Notes: a model not told the origin generated them from the sequence alone. Numbered from the stretch's first letter, positions 1 through 6,192 are shown. The stretch: 9,011 bases of DNA from Pseudomonadota bacterium (GCA_023431245.1 JAEYXO010000394.1:1-9011); one strand, 5' to 3'. Numbers and translations: made by a program.

Positions 1-265
1 CGTACCGTCCGTCCGCGATCCGCTGCTCTGCCGCGGCAATGTCACGCACCTCGCCGATATCCCGCAGGACTTCGGCTTCGGATATGTCGCGCAGCAGGCT
101 GGCCGCGGCCTCGTCGCCCATGTCGCCTACGCCGCCGACCAGTTCCGCATGATGCGTGTTTCCGGAGCGCGCCAGCACTTCACGGATTTCGTCCAGAAGC
201 CGGCTCTTGCGCTTTGCCATCGCCTCTTTCAGCGAGACCATCTGTTTTTCGCTTAACGTGTTCAT
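1..265 (-). CDS. DksA/TraR-family transcription factor, N-terminal part (cut by window edge)
   Basis: The frame opens with MNTLSEKQMVSLKEAMAKRK and runs off the left edge after 88 residues. It looks like the helical N-terminal half of a small DksA/TraR-type protein. Such proteins bind the RNA polymerase secondary channel and alter promoter response, in DksA together with ppGpp. A D-x-x-D-x-A motif is visible (D48, D51, A53), matching the acidic coiled-coil tip that is functionally critical in DksA. It is followed by the heptad-like stretch SEAEVLRDIGEVRDIAAAEQ and then IADGRY, the usual lead-in to the zinc finger. The finger itself lies outside the window, so whether it has four, two or no cysteines is unknown. 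DksA proper has a longer N-terminus, so this is probably one of the shorter paralogues. An in-frame ATG at 277 is an alternative start. Neither start has a clear Shine-Dalgarno sequence. Family assignment is fairly sure; the exact role is not. Confidence 0.8.
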   Translation of the reverse strand, partial: MNTLSEKQMVSLKEAMAKRKSRLLDEIREVLARSGNTHHAELVGGVGDMGDEAAASLLRDISEAEVLRDIGEVRDIAAAEQRIADGRY

Positions 266-300
266 GCGCCGGATCATGCGGCGCGCCGGGGCGCGGCGTC

Positions 301-314
301 TTGATCTGCGTCAA
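301..314. promoter_or_regulatory. FNR/ANR-type binding box upstream of the DksA-like gene
   Basis: The sequence TTGATCTGCGTCAA matches the FNR/ANR/DNR dyad TTGAT-N4-ATCAA at 9 of 10 specified positions. It sits in the 96-nt gap between the RidA-family gene and the DksA-like gene. Its centre (307.5) lies 42.5 nt upstream of the start codon at 265. If it activates at the usual -41.5 position, transcription would begin next to that ATG, giving a leaderless or nearly leaderless mRNA. A weak -10-like CATGAT is present on the minus strand at 273-278. The match is seen directly; binding and regulation are inferred. Confidence 0.5.
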
Positions 315-361
315 CATTGGACGGCAAACCTAGGCGCCTGCGCCCAGTCTTGCAGCGGGAC

Positions 362-841
362 TCAGCCGTCGATTTCGAATTCGCCGTTGATCTCGATGAC
401 CGCGCGACGCGGCAATTCGGCGATACCCACCGCCGAACGCGCGTGGCAGCCCTTCTCCGGCCCCCAGATCTCGTAGAACAGGTCCGATGCGCCATCCATG
501 ACCGCGAACTGGCGTTCGAAACCGGGGGCGGAATTGATCATGCCGAAGAGGCGGATGATCCGTGTGACCCGGTCGAGGTTGCCGGTGTGGGCCTGCAGCG
601 TGGCCATGATCACCAGTGCCACGGAGCGCGCGGTTTTGTAGGCGTCCTGCTCCGATACTTCACTGCCGACCTTGCCGGTGGTGACGACGCCCAGCGGCAT
701 TTCATGGCGTCCCGAGCTGTGGCCCGACAGGTACAGCACCTTGCCGGACTGCACGCATGCGGTGCGGTTCCTGCTGGCGTGGGGATGCACCGGCGGCAGC
801 TGCAGGCCGAGTGCATGGATGCGATCAAGGATGATGCTCAT
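362..841 (-). CDS. RidA (YjgF/YER057c/UK114) family protein
   Basis: This 159-residue protein belongs to the RidA superfamily of small, typically trimeric cytosolic proteins. They hydrolyse reactive enamine/imine intermediates, and some members act as deaminases in catabolic pathways. Seen here: the N-terminal GKVLYLSGH strand (33-41), GKVGSEVS (56-63), the helix with NLDRVTRIIRLFGMINSAPG, and the C-terminal HARSAVGIAELPRRAVIEI (133-151). R135 is the counterpart of the arginine that binds the substrate carboxylate in active RidA proteins. The length and the SAPGFERQ...NGASDLFYEIWG block fit the slightly longer YjgF-like subgroup (about 150 residues) rather than canonical 125-130-residue RidA. 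The gene follows the CobW-type gene by 66 nt but is separated from it by a strong terminator, so its expression may depend on readthrough or an internal promoter. The ribosome site is weak (GGAAAA about 8 nt before the ATG). The family is sure; the substrate is unknown. Confidence 0.9.
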   Translation of the reverse strand: MSIILDRIHALGLQLPPVHPHASRNRTACVQSGKVLYLSGHSSGRHEMPLGVVTTGKVGSEVSEQDAYKTARSVALVIMATLQAHTGNLDRVTRIIRLFGMINSAPGFERQFAVMDGASDLFYEIWGPEKGCHARSAVGIAELPRRAVIEINGEFEIDG

Positions 842-861
842 GTTCAGTGGGTTTTCCGGGA

Positions 862-897
862 AAAGAAATGAAACCCGCGGCGTTCTGCCGCCGCGGG
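862..897 (-). terminator. Intrinsic terminator after the CobW-type gene
   Basis: On the minus strand, 10 nt after the cobW-like stop codon, a perfect 9-bp stem CCCGCGGCG/CGCCGCGGG (889-897 with 874-882) closes a 6-nt loop. It is followed at once by the T-rich run TTTCATTTCTTTT. This is the classic layout of a Rho-independent terminator. It probably ends the transcript coming through the binding protein, dehydrogenase, propeller and GTPase genes. The RidA start codon lies only about 20 nt beyond the T-tract. Confidence 0.78.
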
Positions 898-907
898 GCG
901 GACGGAA

Positions 908-1924
908 TCAGGCGCCTGCCGTCACCGCGCCGATGGCCGCGAACAGGTTGGCCACGGTATCCCGTGGAATGTTGCGGGTGATGAAGACGATGCGGGTCGA
1001 GTGATCGTCGCTGGGCCAGGCTGCGAGTTCCACCGGCGGGTGAAACAGGTGCTGCACGCCCTGCACCACCATCGGCCCCTTGTGCTCCGCGACATTGACC
1101 AGCCCCTTGACTCTCAGCATGTCGGAGCCGCGCAGCGCGCCCAGCACCTCCATCGTCTGCGAGAAGGAGGCCCAGCTCATCGGCTCCTGGTAGCGCAGGC
1201 AGAATGATTTCACCGTTTCATCGTGGCGGTGGTGGTCGCCGTGCTCGTCGGGCTCCCCCATCCAGCGCTCGATGTCGTCCAGCTTGGCCTTGGTGTTGCG
1301 CAGGCCGACGTCGATCAGGAATTCAAGGTCGATTTCACCGTTGACGGCACGCCTGATCGGGGCCTGCGGGTTCAGCTCGCGCAGCCGTGCTTCCAGCTTC
1401 GCCGTGCCCTCATCCCCCGCGAGATCCGACTTGGTGATGACGATGCGGTCCGCCAGCGCCGCCTGCTTCACCGGCTCCTGCATGGTGTCCAGCTGTTCGA
1501 TGCCGTTGACGGCATCGGCCAGCGTGACCACGCAGTCCAGCCGGTAATGGGCCAGCAGCATGTCGTCGGTCATCAGCGTCTGCATCACGGGCGCGGGATC
1601 GGCGAGACCGGTGGTCTCGATGATCACGCGGGTGAAGTCGATGATGTCGCCGTTGCGGCGTTTGACAAACAGGTCGCGCAGCGTCTCCTGCAGGTCGCCG
1701 CGCAGCACGCAGCACAGGCAGCCGTTGTTGAGCAGCATCATCTGTTCGGACGAGACCTCGACCAGGTCGTTGTCGATCGCCTGCTCGCCGAACTCGTTGA
1801 CGATGACGGCGACCCGGTTCATGTCCGGCCGCTTCAGCAGCTTGTTGATCAGCGTGGTCTTGCCGCTGCCGAGGAACCCGGTGACGACGCTGACCGGGAA
1901 TTTCCCCGAAAGTGCATCCAGCAT
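908..1924 (-). CDS. COG0523 (CobW/CobW_C) G3E-family GTPase, putative metal chaperone
   Basis: This 338-residue protein is a G3E-family P-loop GTPase of the COG0523 group, whose studied members deliver metal (zinc, cobalt, iron) to target enzymes. Walker A is GFLGSGKTT (16-24). The diagnostic CLCC metal-binding motif is at 69-72. ETTG (103-106) is the switch/Walker B region and TKSD (164-167) the guanine-specificity motif. A histidine/acid cluster DEHGDHHRHDE (226-236) sits in the linker before the CobW_C domain (about 237-335), and such His-rich linkers are common metal-holding sites. Nothing here supports a role in cobalamin synthesis, so the cobW symbol is not given. It starts 16 nt after the LVIVD propeller gene and its stop is followed by an intrinsic terminator, so it is the last gene of that operon. 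The context suggests it serves a metalloenzyme of the same operon (propeller, cupin or amidohydrolase); that is inference. No Zur site is evident. Confidence 0.92.
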   Translation of the reverse strand: MLDALSGKFPVSVVTGFLGSGKTTLINKLLKRPDMNRVAVIVNEFGEQAIDNDLVEVSSEQMMLLNNGCLCCVLRGDLQETLRDLFVKRRNGDIIDFTRVIIETTGLADPAPVMQTLMTDDMLLAHYRLDCVVTLADAVNGIEQLDTMQEPVKQAALADRIVITKSDLAGDEGTAKLEARLRELNPQAPIRRAVNGEIDLEFLIDVGLRNTKAKLDDIERWMGEPDEHGDHHRHDETVKSFCLRYQEPMSWASFSQTMEVLGALRGSDMLRVKGLVNVAEHKGPMVVQGVQHLFHPPVELAAWPSDDHSTRIVFITRNIPRDTVANLFAAIGAVTAGA

Positions 1925-1940
1925 TGCGGTGCGGCTCCGG

Positions 1941-3185
1941 TCAGATGTCCATCTCGAGGATGTAGAGGCCGCCGGCGAAACGGTCCACCGTGTAGATCAG
2001 GCGGTTCTCGTCGACCCAGACGTCGTTGATCTGGATCGAGCCCTTCGGCGACAGCTTGGGGGCGCCCGGCACGTAGTAGGCCACTTCCTGCGGCTGGTAG
2101 GCGTTCGAGATGTCGAATGCGCGCACGCCGCCGTTGAAGAAGGTGCCGACGATCAGGTTGTCGGAGCGGAAGGACGCCGGTCCCGGCAGGTTTTCGTGGA
2201 TGTTGTGCGCGCCGTAGCGGCCGCCGCGCTTGACGAAGCTCTCCAGCGGCGGCAGCGGCAGCGTGGACATCGGCACCAGGTTGTTCTCGGTGCTGGCGTT
2301 GACGACCCAGCCGAGTTTCGGCCAGTCGAGGCCGTCATCCTTCGTGCATTCATCGGTGACCAGCAGCATGTCGCGGCTCATCAGCGGCATCACCGTGTGG
2401 CAGAAGCCGTTGTACGGCGGCGAGTAGCGCCAGTTGGTGATGACTTTCGGGTTGGCCTTGTCGGAGATGTCGAGGATCACCGCGCCGCCGTCAAGGTAGG
2501 CGACGTAGGCGCGGTCCGGACGCTCCGGGTAGACCAGGATGTTGTGCGGACGGTAGCCGCCGTCGAATCGGGGATGGCGCGGCGGCGGTGCTTCCTTGTC
2601 GCCCTTGTGCGTTCCGGGGTAGTGCCAGCGGCCCACCTCCACCGGTTTCGACGGATTGCGCACGTCGATGATGCGGTAGAACTGGAAATCATTCGGGTGC
2701 GTGGGCTCGAAATCGGCCGAGCCCGAGGTCAGGTGCACGTATTCGCCGTCGACGAACCACACGCAGTGCGCGCCGCGCGAATGCGGGCCCGAGGCGTCGA
2801 AATGCGAAATCAGCTTCGGTTTTTCCGGGGTGCTGATGTCGAAAATGTCCATGCCGGCCGGCTTGTCCCCTACTTTCTTGGTCTGGTAGGCCACGACCAT
2901 GATGTCGCCGACGACGTCGAGCGAGTTCGAGCGCACGCGCTCGTGCGGCAGGTCGGTCTGGCAGATCACTTTCGGGTTCTTGACGTCGGACACGTCCACC
3001 GCGGTGAAATTTTTCGGCGCCGATTCGTGCGCCAGCCACAGGATGCGGCGACCGTCCTTGGTCACCTGCATGTTGATGCCCTCGCCGATGCCGCCGAAAC
3101 CGGCGAGCTCGTTGTGGGAGATCAGCTTCATGTTGCGGGAAATGGTCTGGGCAGCCTGGCCCTGCGGCGACATGGTCGGTTTCAT
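1941..3185 (-). CDS. LVIVD-repeat beta-propeller protein, function unknown
   Basis: This 414-residue protein carries at least five copies of an LVIVD-type blade signature, D-[IV]-x(3-6)-P-x-x-[VI]. They are VDVSDVKNPKVI (63-74), FDISTPEKPKLI (115-126), IDVRNPSKPVEV (173-184), LDISDKANPKVI (238-249) and FDISNAYQPQEV (357-368). These indicate a six- or seven-bladed propeller. Histidines recur at equivalent places at the head of blades: LAHES (H53), GAHCVW (H140), RPHNI (H214), FCHTV (H263) and GAHNIHE (H327, H330). The last blade has INDVW instead. I see no signal peptide, so it is probably cytosolic. The start is MKPTMSPQ at 3185, whose ATG overlaps the TGA of the upstream dehydrogenase (ATGA). 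An in-frame ATG at 3350 lies inside that gene and would add a low-complexity Arg-rich stretch, so it is rejected. Enzyme or scaffold cannot be decided; a metal-binding enzyme is a reasonable guess given the GTPase next door. Confidence 0.85.
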   Translation of the reverse strand: MKPTMSPQGQAAQTISRNMKLISHNELAGFGGIGEGINMQVTKDGRRILWLAHESAPKNFTAVDVSDVKNPKVICQTDLPHERVRSNSLDVVGDIMVVAYQTKKVGDKPAGMDIFDISTPEKPKLISHFDASGPHSRGAHCVWFVDGEYVHLTSGSADFEPTHPNDFQFYRIIDVRNPSKPVEVGRWHYPGTHKGDKEAPPPRHPRFDGGYRPHNILVYPERPDRAYVAYLDGGAVILDISDKANPKVITNWRYSPPYNGFCHTVMPLMSRDMLLVTDECTKDDGLDWPKLGWVVNASTENNLVPMSTLPLPPLESFVKRGGRYGAHNIHENLPGPASFRSDNLIVGTFFNGGVRAFDISNAYQPQEVAYYVPGAPKLSPKGSIQINDVWVDENRLIYTVDRFAGGLYILEMDI

Positions 3186-4123
3186 CGGGTCTTTCTCTTT
3201 CGGGTTTTGGGAATGCTGCTTTTCTTGCGCTTCACGCCGGCCATCTGCTCCAGTACGGCACAGACTGCGGCGGTGTCTTCCAGCGCGCGGCCCTGCGCGT
3301 GGGCCGCGGCATAAAACGGTTTCGAGGCTTCGAACAGCGGCACCGGGCAATGCAGGTCGGCCGCAAACTGCTCAATGATATCAATATCCTTCTTGTAAAC
3401 GTCGACTTTCATCGTCGCCTGGCTGTAGTCGCCGCGGATCATCAGCGGGCCGCGCACCTCGAACATCCGCGAACTGCCCGCCCCGTCCCGGATCACCTTG
3501 TAGAGCAGTTCCAGGTCGAGCCCGGACTTCATGCCCATCACCATGGCCTCGGCGGTCGACAGGTTGTGGATCGTCACCAGCAGGTTGGCGACATACTTGA
3601 GTTTCGAGCCGTTGCCGTATTCGCCGCAGTAATAGACGCTGCGCGAAAATCCCTTCAGCACCGCTTCGGCGCGGTCATAGGCGCGGCGGTCGCCGCTGGC
3701 ATAGATGGCGATGTCGCGGTTGGCGGCCTGGGCGCCGGTGCCGCTGACCGGACAGTCCAGGACAACAATGCCGCGCCCGGCGCAGCGCTCGCGGATTTCG
3801 TGTTTTTTGGCCAGCGGCAGCGTGCTGGTCTCGATGACCACGGTCCCGCGTTTGGCGCTGCCGGCGATGCCGCCCTTGCCGAAAAATGCCGCATTGACGG
3901 CGGTCATGCTCGGCAGCGAGGTGATCAGCACCGGACATTTTGCGTAAACCGCCGCGGCCGTCGCTGCCGGGGTGCCGCCGAGTTTCCGCAATGCCGCCCG
4001 CCTCCCGGCGTCGATGTCGTAGCCGGTGACCGCAAAACCGTCCGAAAGGAGGTGGCGCGCGAAGGCGCCACCCATGATGCCGAGACCGATGCTGCCGATG
4101 TGCTGCTGCTTGATGACTGCCAC
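3182..4123 (-). CDS. NAD(P)-dependent beta-hydroxyacid dehydrogenase (3-hydroxyisobutyrate dehydrogenase family)
   Basis: This 313-residue protein has the fold order of the 3-hydroxyisobutyrate / tartronate-semialdehyde / 6-phosphogluconate dehydrogenase superfamily. An N-terminal Rossmann motif IGLGIMGGAFARHL (12-25) is followed by an acidic residue after strand 2 (YDID, 35-38), which favours NAD over NADP. The substrate loop is DCPVSGTGAQA (123-133). The catalytic lysine region is GNGSKLKYVANLL (170-182), with K176 as the general acid/base and N180 nearby. The all-helical C-terminal domain follows, ending in an unusual basic tail (KRKKSSIPKTRKRKTR). The start is GTG, 9 nt after the TAG of the binding-protein gene, and the stop overlaps the propeller start by 4 nt. 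It would oxidise a beta-hydroxyacid or reduce a semialdehyde. The substrate is unknown; the location points to a catabolic step after uptake. Confidence 0.92.
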   Translation of the reverse strand: MAVIKQQHIGSIGLGIMGGAFARHLLSDGFAVTGYDIDAGRRAALRKLGGTPAATAAAVYAKCPVLITSLPSMTAVNAAFFGKGGIAGSAKRGTVVIETSTLPLAKKHEIRERCAGRGIVVLDCPVSGTGAQAANRDIAIYASGDRRAYDRAEAVLKGFSRSVYYCGEYGNGSKLKYVANLLVTIHNLSTAEAMVMGMKSGLDLELLYKVIRDGAGSSRMFEVRGPLMIRGDYSQATMKVDVYKKDIDIIEQFAADLHCPVPLFEASKPFYAAAHAQGRALEDTAAVCAVLEQMAGVKRKKSSIPKTRKRKTR

Positions 4124-4128
4124 TCCTT
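4123..4128 (-). promoter_or_regulatory. Shine-Dalgarno overlapping the GTG start of the dehydrogenase
   Basis: The minus strand reads AAGGAGTGGCAGTC, so the AAGGAG shares its last G with the GTG initiator and leaves no spacer. Upstream in the same frame stands the TAG of the binding-protein gene. The next ATG downstream is M17, inside the Rossmann motif. GTG at 4123 is therefore the only workable start, despite the poor geometry. Confidence 0.45.
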
Positions 4129-4132
4129 GCGT

Positions 4133-5131
4133 CTAAGGCTTGCCTGACAAGCCGAGGAAATCCATGACTTCCTTCAGCTCTGCATATTCCGACTCGAAGA
4201 ACCTGCGCGTTTCAGCGGAGTTCTTGTAATTGATGACCCACTGGTTTTTTTCCGCCATCGCCTTGAAATCGGGGCTGTTTGCGATCCTGCTGAACACGCC
4301 ATCCCAGTATGCCGTCTGTTCCGGCGTGATTTTCCCGGGGCTTATGACACCGCGCCAGTTTTCAAAGACGCCTTTATACCCGAGTTCGGGCCAGGTCGGA
4401 CCGTCGGCCAGCGCCCCGGCAACGCGTTGCGGGGCGGAAATCGCCAGCAGGCGCATTTTGCCGCCGGCCACGTGCGGGGCGATCTGCACGGCACCGCCCG
4501 ACAGTACGTCGACATGGCCGCCGAGGAGCGCGGTTATCGCTTCACCGGTGGAATTGAAGGCAATCATTTTGGCTTTCTTGATGTCCACCTTTCCGGACAT
4601 CAGCGGCAGGCCGAAGGAAATATGGTGCGTGCCGCCGAGCGCGCTGCTGAGCGCGAGGCTCAGGCTGGCGGGATCCTTGCGCAGCGCCTCGATCAGGTCC
4701 TTGCCGGTCTTCAATGGCGAATCGGGGCGCACTGCAAAAGCGATGTATTCGGTCAGCATCACCGCCTGCGGCGTGAAATCCCTGAAGGACAGCTTGAGCC
4801 GGCCGTTGATGTGGCTGGTGTGCAGCGTCGATGAGGTGATGCTCAGAAAATGCGGGTTGCCGGACTGCTGGTTAAGGAAGTTGTAGGCCACTGCGTGGCC
4901 GCCTCCCGAACGGTTGACCACGGCGCTGGATGACGGCACCAGCTTCAGGTCATCCCACAGTTTCTGGAAAGTCCGGCCGACGTGGTCCAGCGAACCTCCT
5001 GCACCGGCCGGCACGATCAATTCCACGTGACGATCGGGTTTCCAGCCCTGGGCCTGCACCGCGCCGCCGAGCAAGGCGCCGGCAATGCCGAGTGAAATAT
5101 ATAAGTTATTGATTTTAAACAGTTTTTTCAT
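4133..5131 (-). CDS. Bug/TctC-family tripartite tricarboxylate transporter substrate-binding protein
   Basis: This 332-residue periplasmic solute-binding protein is of the Bug (Bordetella uptake gene) family, which binds small carboxylates, amides and aromatic acids for TTT transporters or for sensing. The signal peptide is clear: a positive n-region (MKKLFK), a hydrophobic core ISLGIAGALLGG, and a likely signal-peptidase I cut after AVQA (residue 27). Family marks follow: VELIVPAGAGGSLDHVGR, with the glycine-rich ligand loop, and VVNRSGGGHAVAYNFL. The length is normal for the family. No TctA/TctB membrane partner is present in the window, which is common for Bug proteins. The start is set by AGAGGA at 5135-5140; a longer frame back to 5212 lacks signal-peptide logic. 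The first 13 codons are strongly AT-rich (TTA TAT ATT TCA) against GC-rich surroundings. The family is sure; the ligand is unknown, presumably the substrate of the neighbouring enzymes. Confidence 0.93.
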   Translation of the reverse strand: MKKLFKINNLYISLGIAGALLGGAVQAQGWKPDRHVELIVPAGAGGSLDHVGRTFQKLWDDLKLVPSSSAVVNRSGGGHAVAYNFLNQQSGNPHFLSITSSTLHTSHINGRLKLSFRDFTPQAVMLTEYIAFAVRPDSPLKTGKDLIEALRKDPASLSLALSSALGGTHHISFGLPLMSGKVDIKKAKMIAFNSTGEAITALLGGHVDVLSGGAVQIAPHVAGGKMRLLAISAPQRVAGALADGPTWPELGYKGVFENWRGVISPGKITPEQTAYWDGVFSRIANSPDFKAMAEKNQWVINYKNSAETRRFFESEYAELKEVMDFLGLSGKP

Positions 5132-5134
5132 CGT

Positions 5135-5140
5135 TCCTCT
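5135..5140 (-). promoter_or_regulatory. Ribosome binding site fixing the start of the Bug-family gene
   Basis: AGAGGA on the minus strand stands 3-9 nt ahead of the ATG at 5131 (AGAGGAACGATG). It places translation start exactly at the signal peptide MKKLFK. The longer in-frame extension to 5212 is thus unlikely to be translated. Confidence 0.6.
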
Positions 5141-5195
5141 CCGGTAGTTGTTTAAACACGCGGCCGATGTTTTCCAGCTGCTGCAGACGATTCCT

Positions 5196-5219
5196 GCGCC
5201 GCGCGCTATCACGCGGCGC
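5196..5219 (-). other. Perfect GC hairpin between the bicupin and Bug-family genes
   Basis: Arms GCGCCGCG (5196-5203) and CGCGGCGC (5212-5219) form a perfect 8-bp stem around an 8-nt loop in the 117-nt gap between the two genes. No T-run follows on the minus strand, so it is not a standard Rho-independent terminator. It may be an mRNA-stabilising or processing element that lets the binding protein be made in a different amount from the enzymes; that is inference. The rest of the gap shows no convincing promoter. Confidence 0.5.
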
Positions 5220-5248
5220 GGAACCTGTTCTTGTGGGATTGCGGATAT

Positions 5249-6091
5249 TCAGTTCGGTTTCATGTTGACCCGGGCCTGCTCGGCTTCCTCGGGCGACATG
5301 TTGTCGATGCGGTTTTCGAGCCAGGGCGTCGAGCACACCGTCGCATAACGCGCGTGTTCGCGCACCTGCAGGCGATAACGTTCCCCGCGCGGCACGTAGA
5401 CGATGTCCCCGGGCCCGAGGGTCTTGCGCGCGCCGCCGGCCTGGGCGTTGATTTTCCCGCTCAGCACATAGACGAAGAGCTCGCGCTCGGACACCGCCTC
5501 CGGTTCGGCGTGGCCCGGCGGCACTTCGAACAGGCCGAAAGCCAGGCGCTCGCCCTCGATCCAGTTCACGCAGCGTCCGGACCGCGGCGGCGCATCGAGG
5601 CTGTCGAGTATCGGATGGAAGCAGACCGGCAGGCCTTCGATGATGGCCTGCGATTTGCCCTGGGTTTTCTGGTGCTTGTCGCGGTCGCCGACGTTGTACT
5701 TTTTATTGACCTCGGCCACGGTCATCGCCTTGTCCGGCACCGCCTCGTCCTCGGCCAGCCCGACCACGGTCCAGGTCTTGTCCTTGATGTAGAGGTACTG
5801 CAGGTTGCCGTCTTCCGTCGCCTTCATCGAGTGACGGGCGTAGGCCGGCGCATGGACGAAGGTGCCGGGTTTGACGATCCGCCGGTCCTTGCCGACGATG
5901 GCGTTGATCTTGCCCCGTACCGGGAAAATCAGCAGCTCGTTCGGGTGGTAATGCAGTTCGGAGCCGGTGCCCGCCACCTTGTGCAGCAGGCAGAAATAGA
6001 TGTAGCGCCCCTCGATCACCGGCGCCTTGCCGGTGGACAGGTGCGGTGTCAGGTAATTGCTTTCGAAATCCTCGAAACGGTGGAAAGGCAT
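5249..6091 (-). CDS. Bicupin protein, possible metal-dependent dioxygenase or regulator
   Basis: This 280-residue protein has two cupin domains. Domain 1 (about 28-105) has a complete metal site: motif 1 GSELHYHPNELLIFPVRGKI with H47, H49 and E52, and motif 2 KPGTFVHAPAYARHSM with H87. Domain 2 (about 180-260) is a clear duplicate: ERELFVYVLSGKINA and LGPGDIVYVPRGERYRL align at a constant offset of 152 residues. There the three histidine positions are A199, S201 and Y239, and only the glutamate (E204) remains. So one intact and one degenerate site are present. Bicupins with such sites include ring-cleavage dioxygenases (gentisate type), but this one is shorter than gentisate dioxygenase and lacks enough specific marks to be called that. 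No signal peptide, no HTH. It is preceded by a 119-nt gap and a weak ribosome site. It lies 117 nt ahead of the Bug-family gene on the same strand and is probably part of the catabolic unit. Confidence 0.85.
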   Translation of the reverse strand: MPFHRFEDFESNYLTPHLSTGKAPVIEGRYIYFCLLHKVAGTGSELHYHPNELLIFPVRGKINAIVGKDRRIVKPGTFVHAPAYARHSMKATEDGNLQYLYIKDKTWTVVGLAEDEAVPDKAMTVAEVNKKYNVGDRDKHQKTQGKSQAIIEGLPVCFHPILDSLDAPPRSGRCVNWIEGERLAFGLFEVPPGHAEPEAVSERELFVYVLSGKINAQAGGARKTLGPGDIVYVPRGERYRLQVREHARYATVCSTPWLENRIDNMSPEEAEQARVNMKPN

Positions 6092-6130
6092 GTGTGCGGG
6101 TCCGCTGGATGATGTTGAACGACTGCAGGG

Positions 6131-6158
6131 CCGGCGTGGCCGCCGGTCACCTCCTCCT
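6131..6158 (-). promoter_or_regulatory. Orphan Shine-Dalgarno followed by a hairpin in the bicupin leader
   Basis: The minus strand carries AGGAGGAGGTGA (6147-6158), which contains AGGAGGTGA, a full 9-nt complement to the 3' end of 16S rRNA. No ATG, GTG or TTG lies at usable distance. The bicupin ATG is 55 nt further on. Directly after the motif comes a perfect 6-bp hairpin CCGGCG-GCCA-CGCCGG (6131-6146). Just upstream, TAGGATAAT (6162-6170) resembles a -10 element, but no -35 is visible. Possible roles are a ribosome standby or regulatory leader, or chance. Confidence 0.35.
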
Positions 6159-6175
6159 CGAATTATCCTAGCATG

Positions 6176-6192
6176 CGGCAGGCGGCCTGCCG
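6176..6192 (-). other. Hairpin just after nudC, possible weak terminator
   Basis: CGGCAGG and CCTGCCG (6176-6182 and 6186-6192) form a perfect 7-bp stem with a 3-nt loop, 18 nt after the nudC stop codon. The sequence that follows on the minus strand (CATGCTAGGATAATTC) has no T-run, so termination would be weak. It may separate the lysR-amidohydrolase-nudC unit from the bicupin unit. Confidence 0.4.

Noticed and set aside
333..344. Inverted repeat GGCGCCTGCGCC after the RidA gene as a terminator
   Set aside because: The stem is only 4-5 bp with almost no loop and there is no T-run after it; too weak to call.
1560..3314. Long open frame on the plus strand opposite the GTPase and propeller genes
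   Set aside because: Its translation is rich in Val, Ala, Arg, His and Asp with no recognisable motif, as expected for the antisense of GC-rich genes; the minus strand here carries two well-marked protein families.
3186..3350. 55-residue N-terminal extension of the LVIVD protein
   Set aside because: It lies wholly inside the dehydrogenase gene, is Arg-rich without family resemblance, and the ATGA start at 3185 fits the operon.
5149..5158. 10-bp palindrome TGTTTAAACA upstream of the Bug-family gene as an operator
   Set aside because: A single short AT palindrome with no second copy or known consensus; chance is a sufficient explanation.
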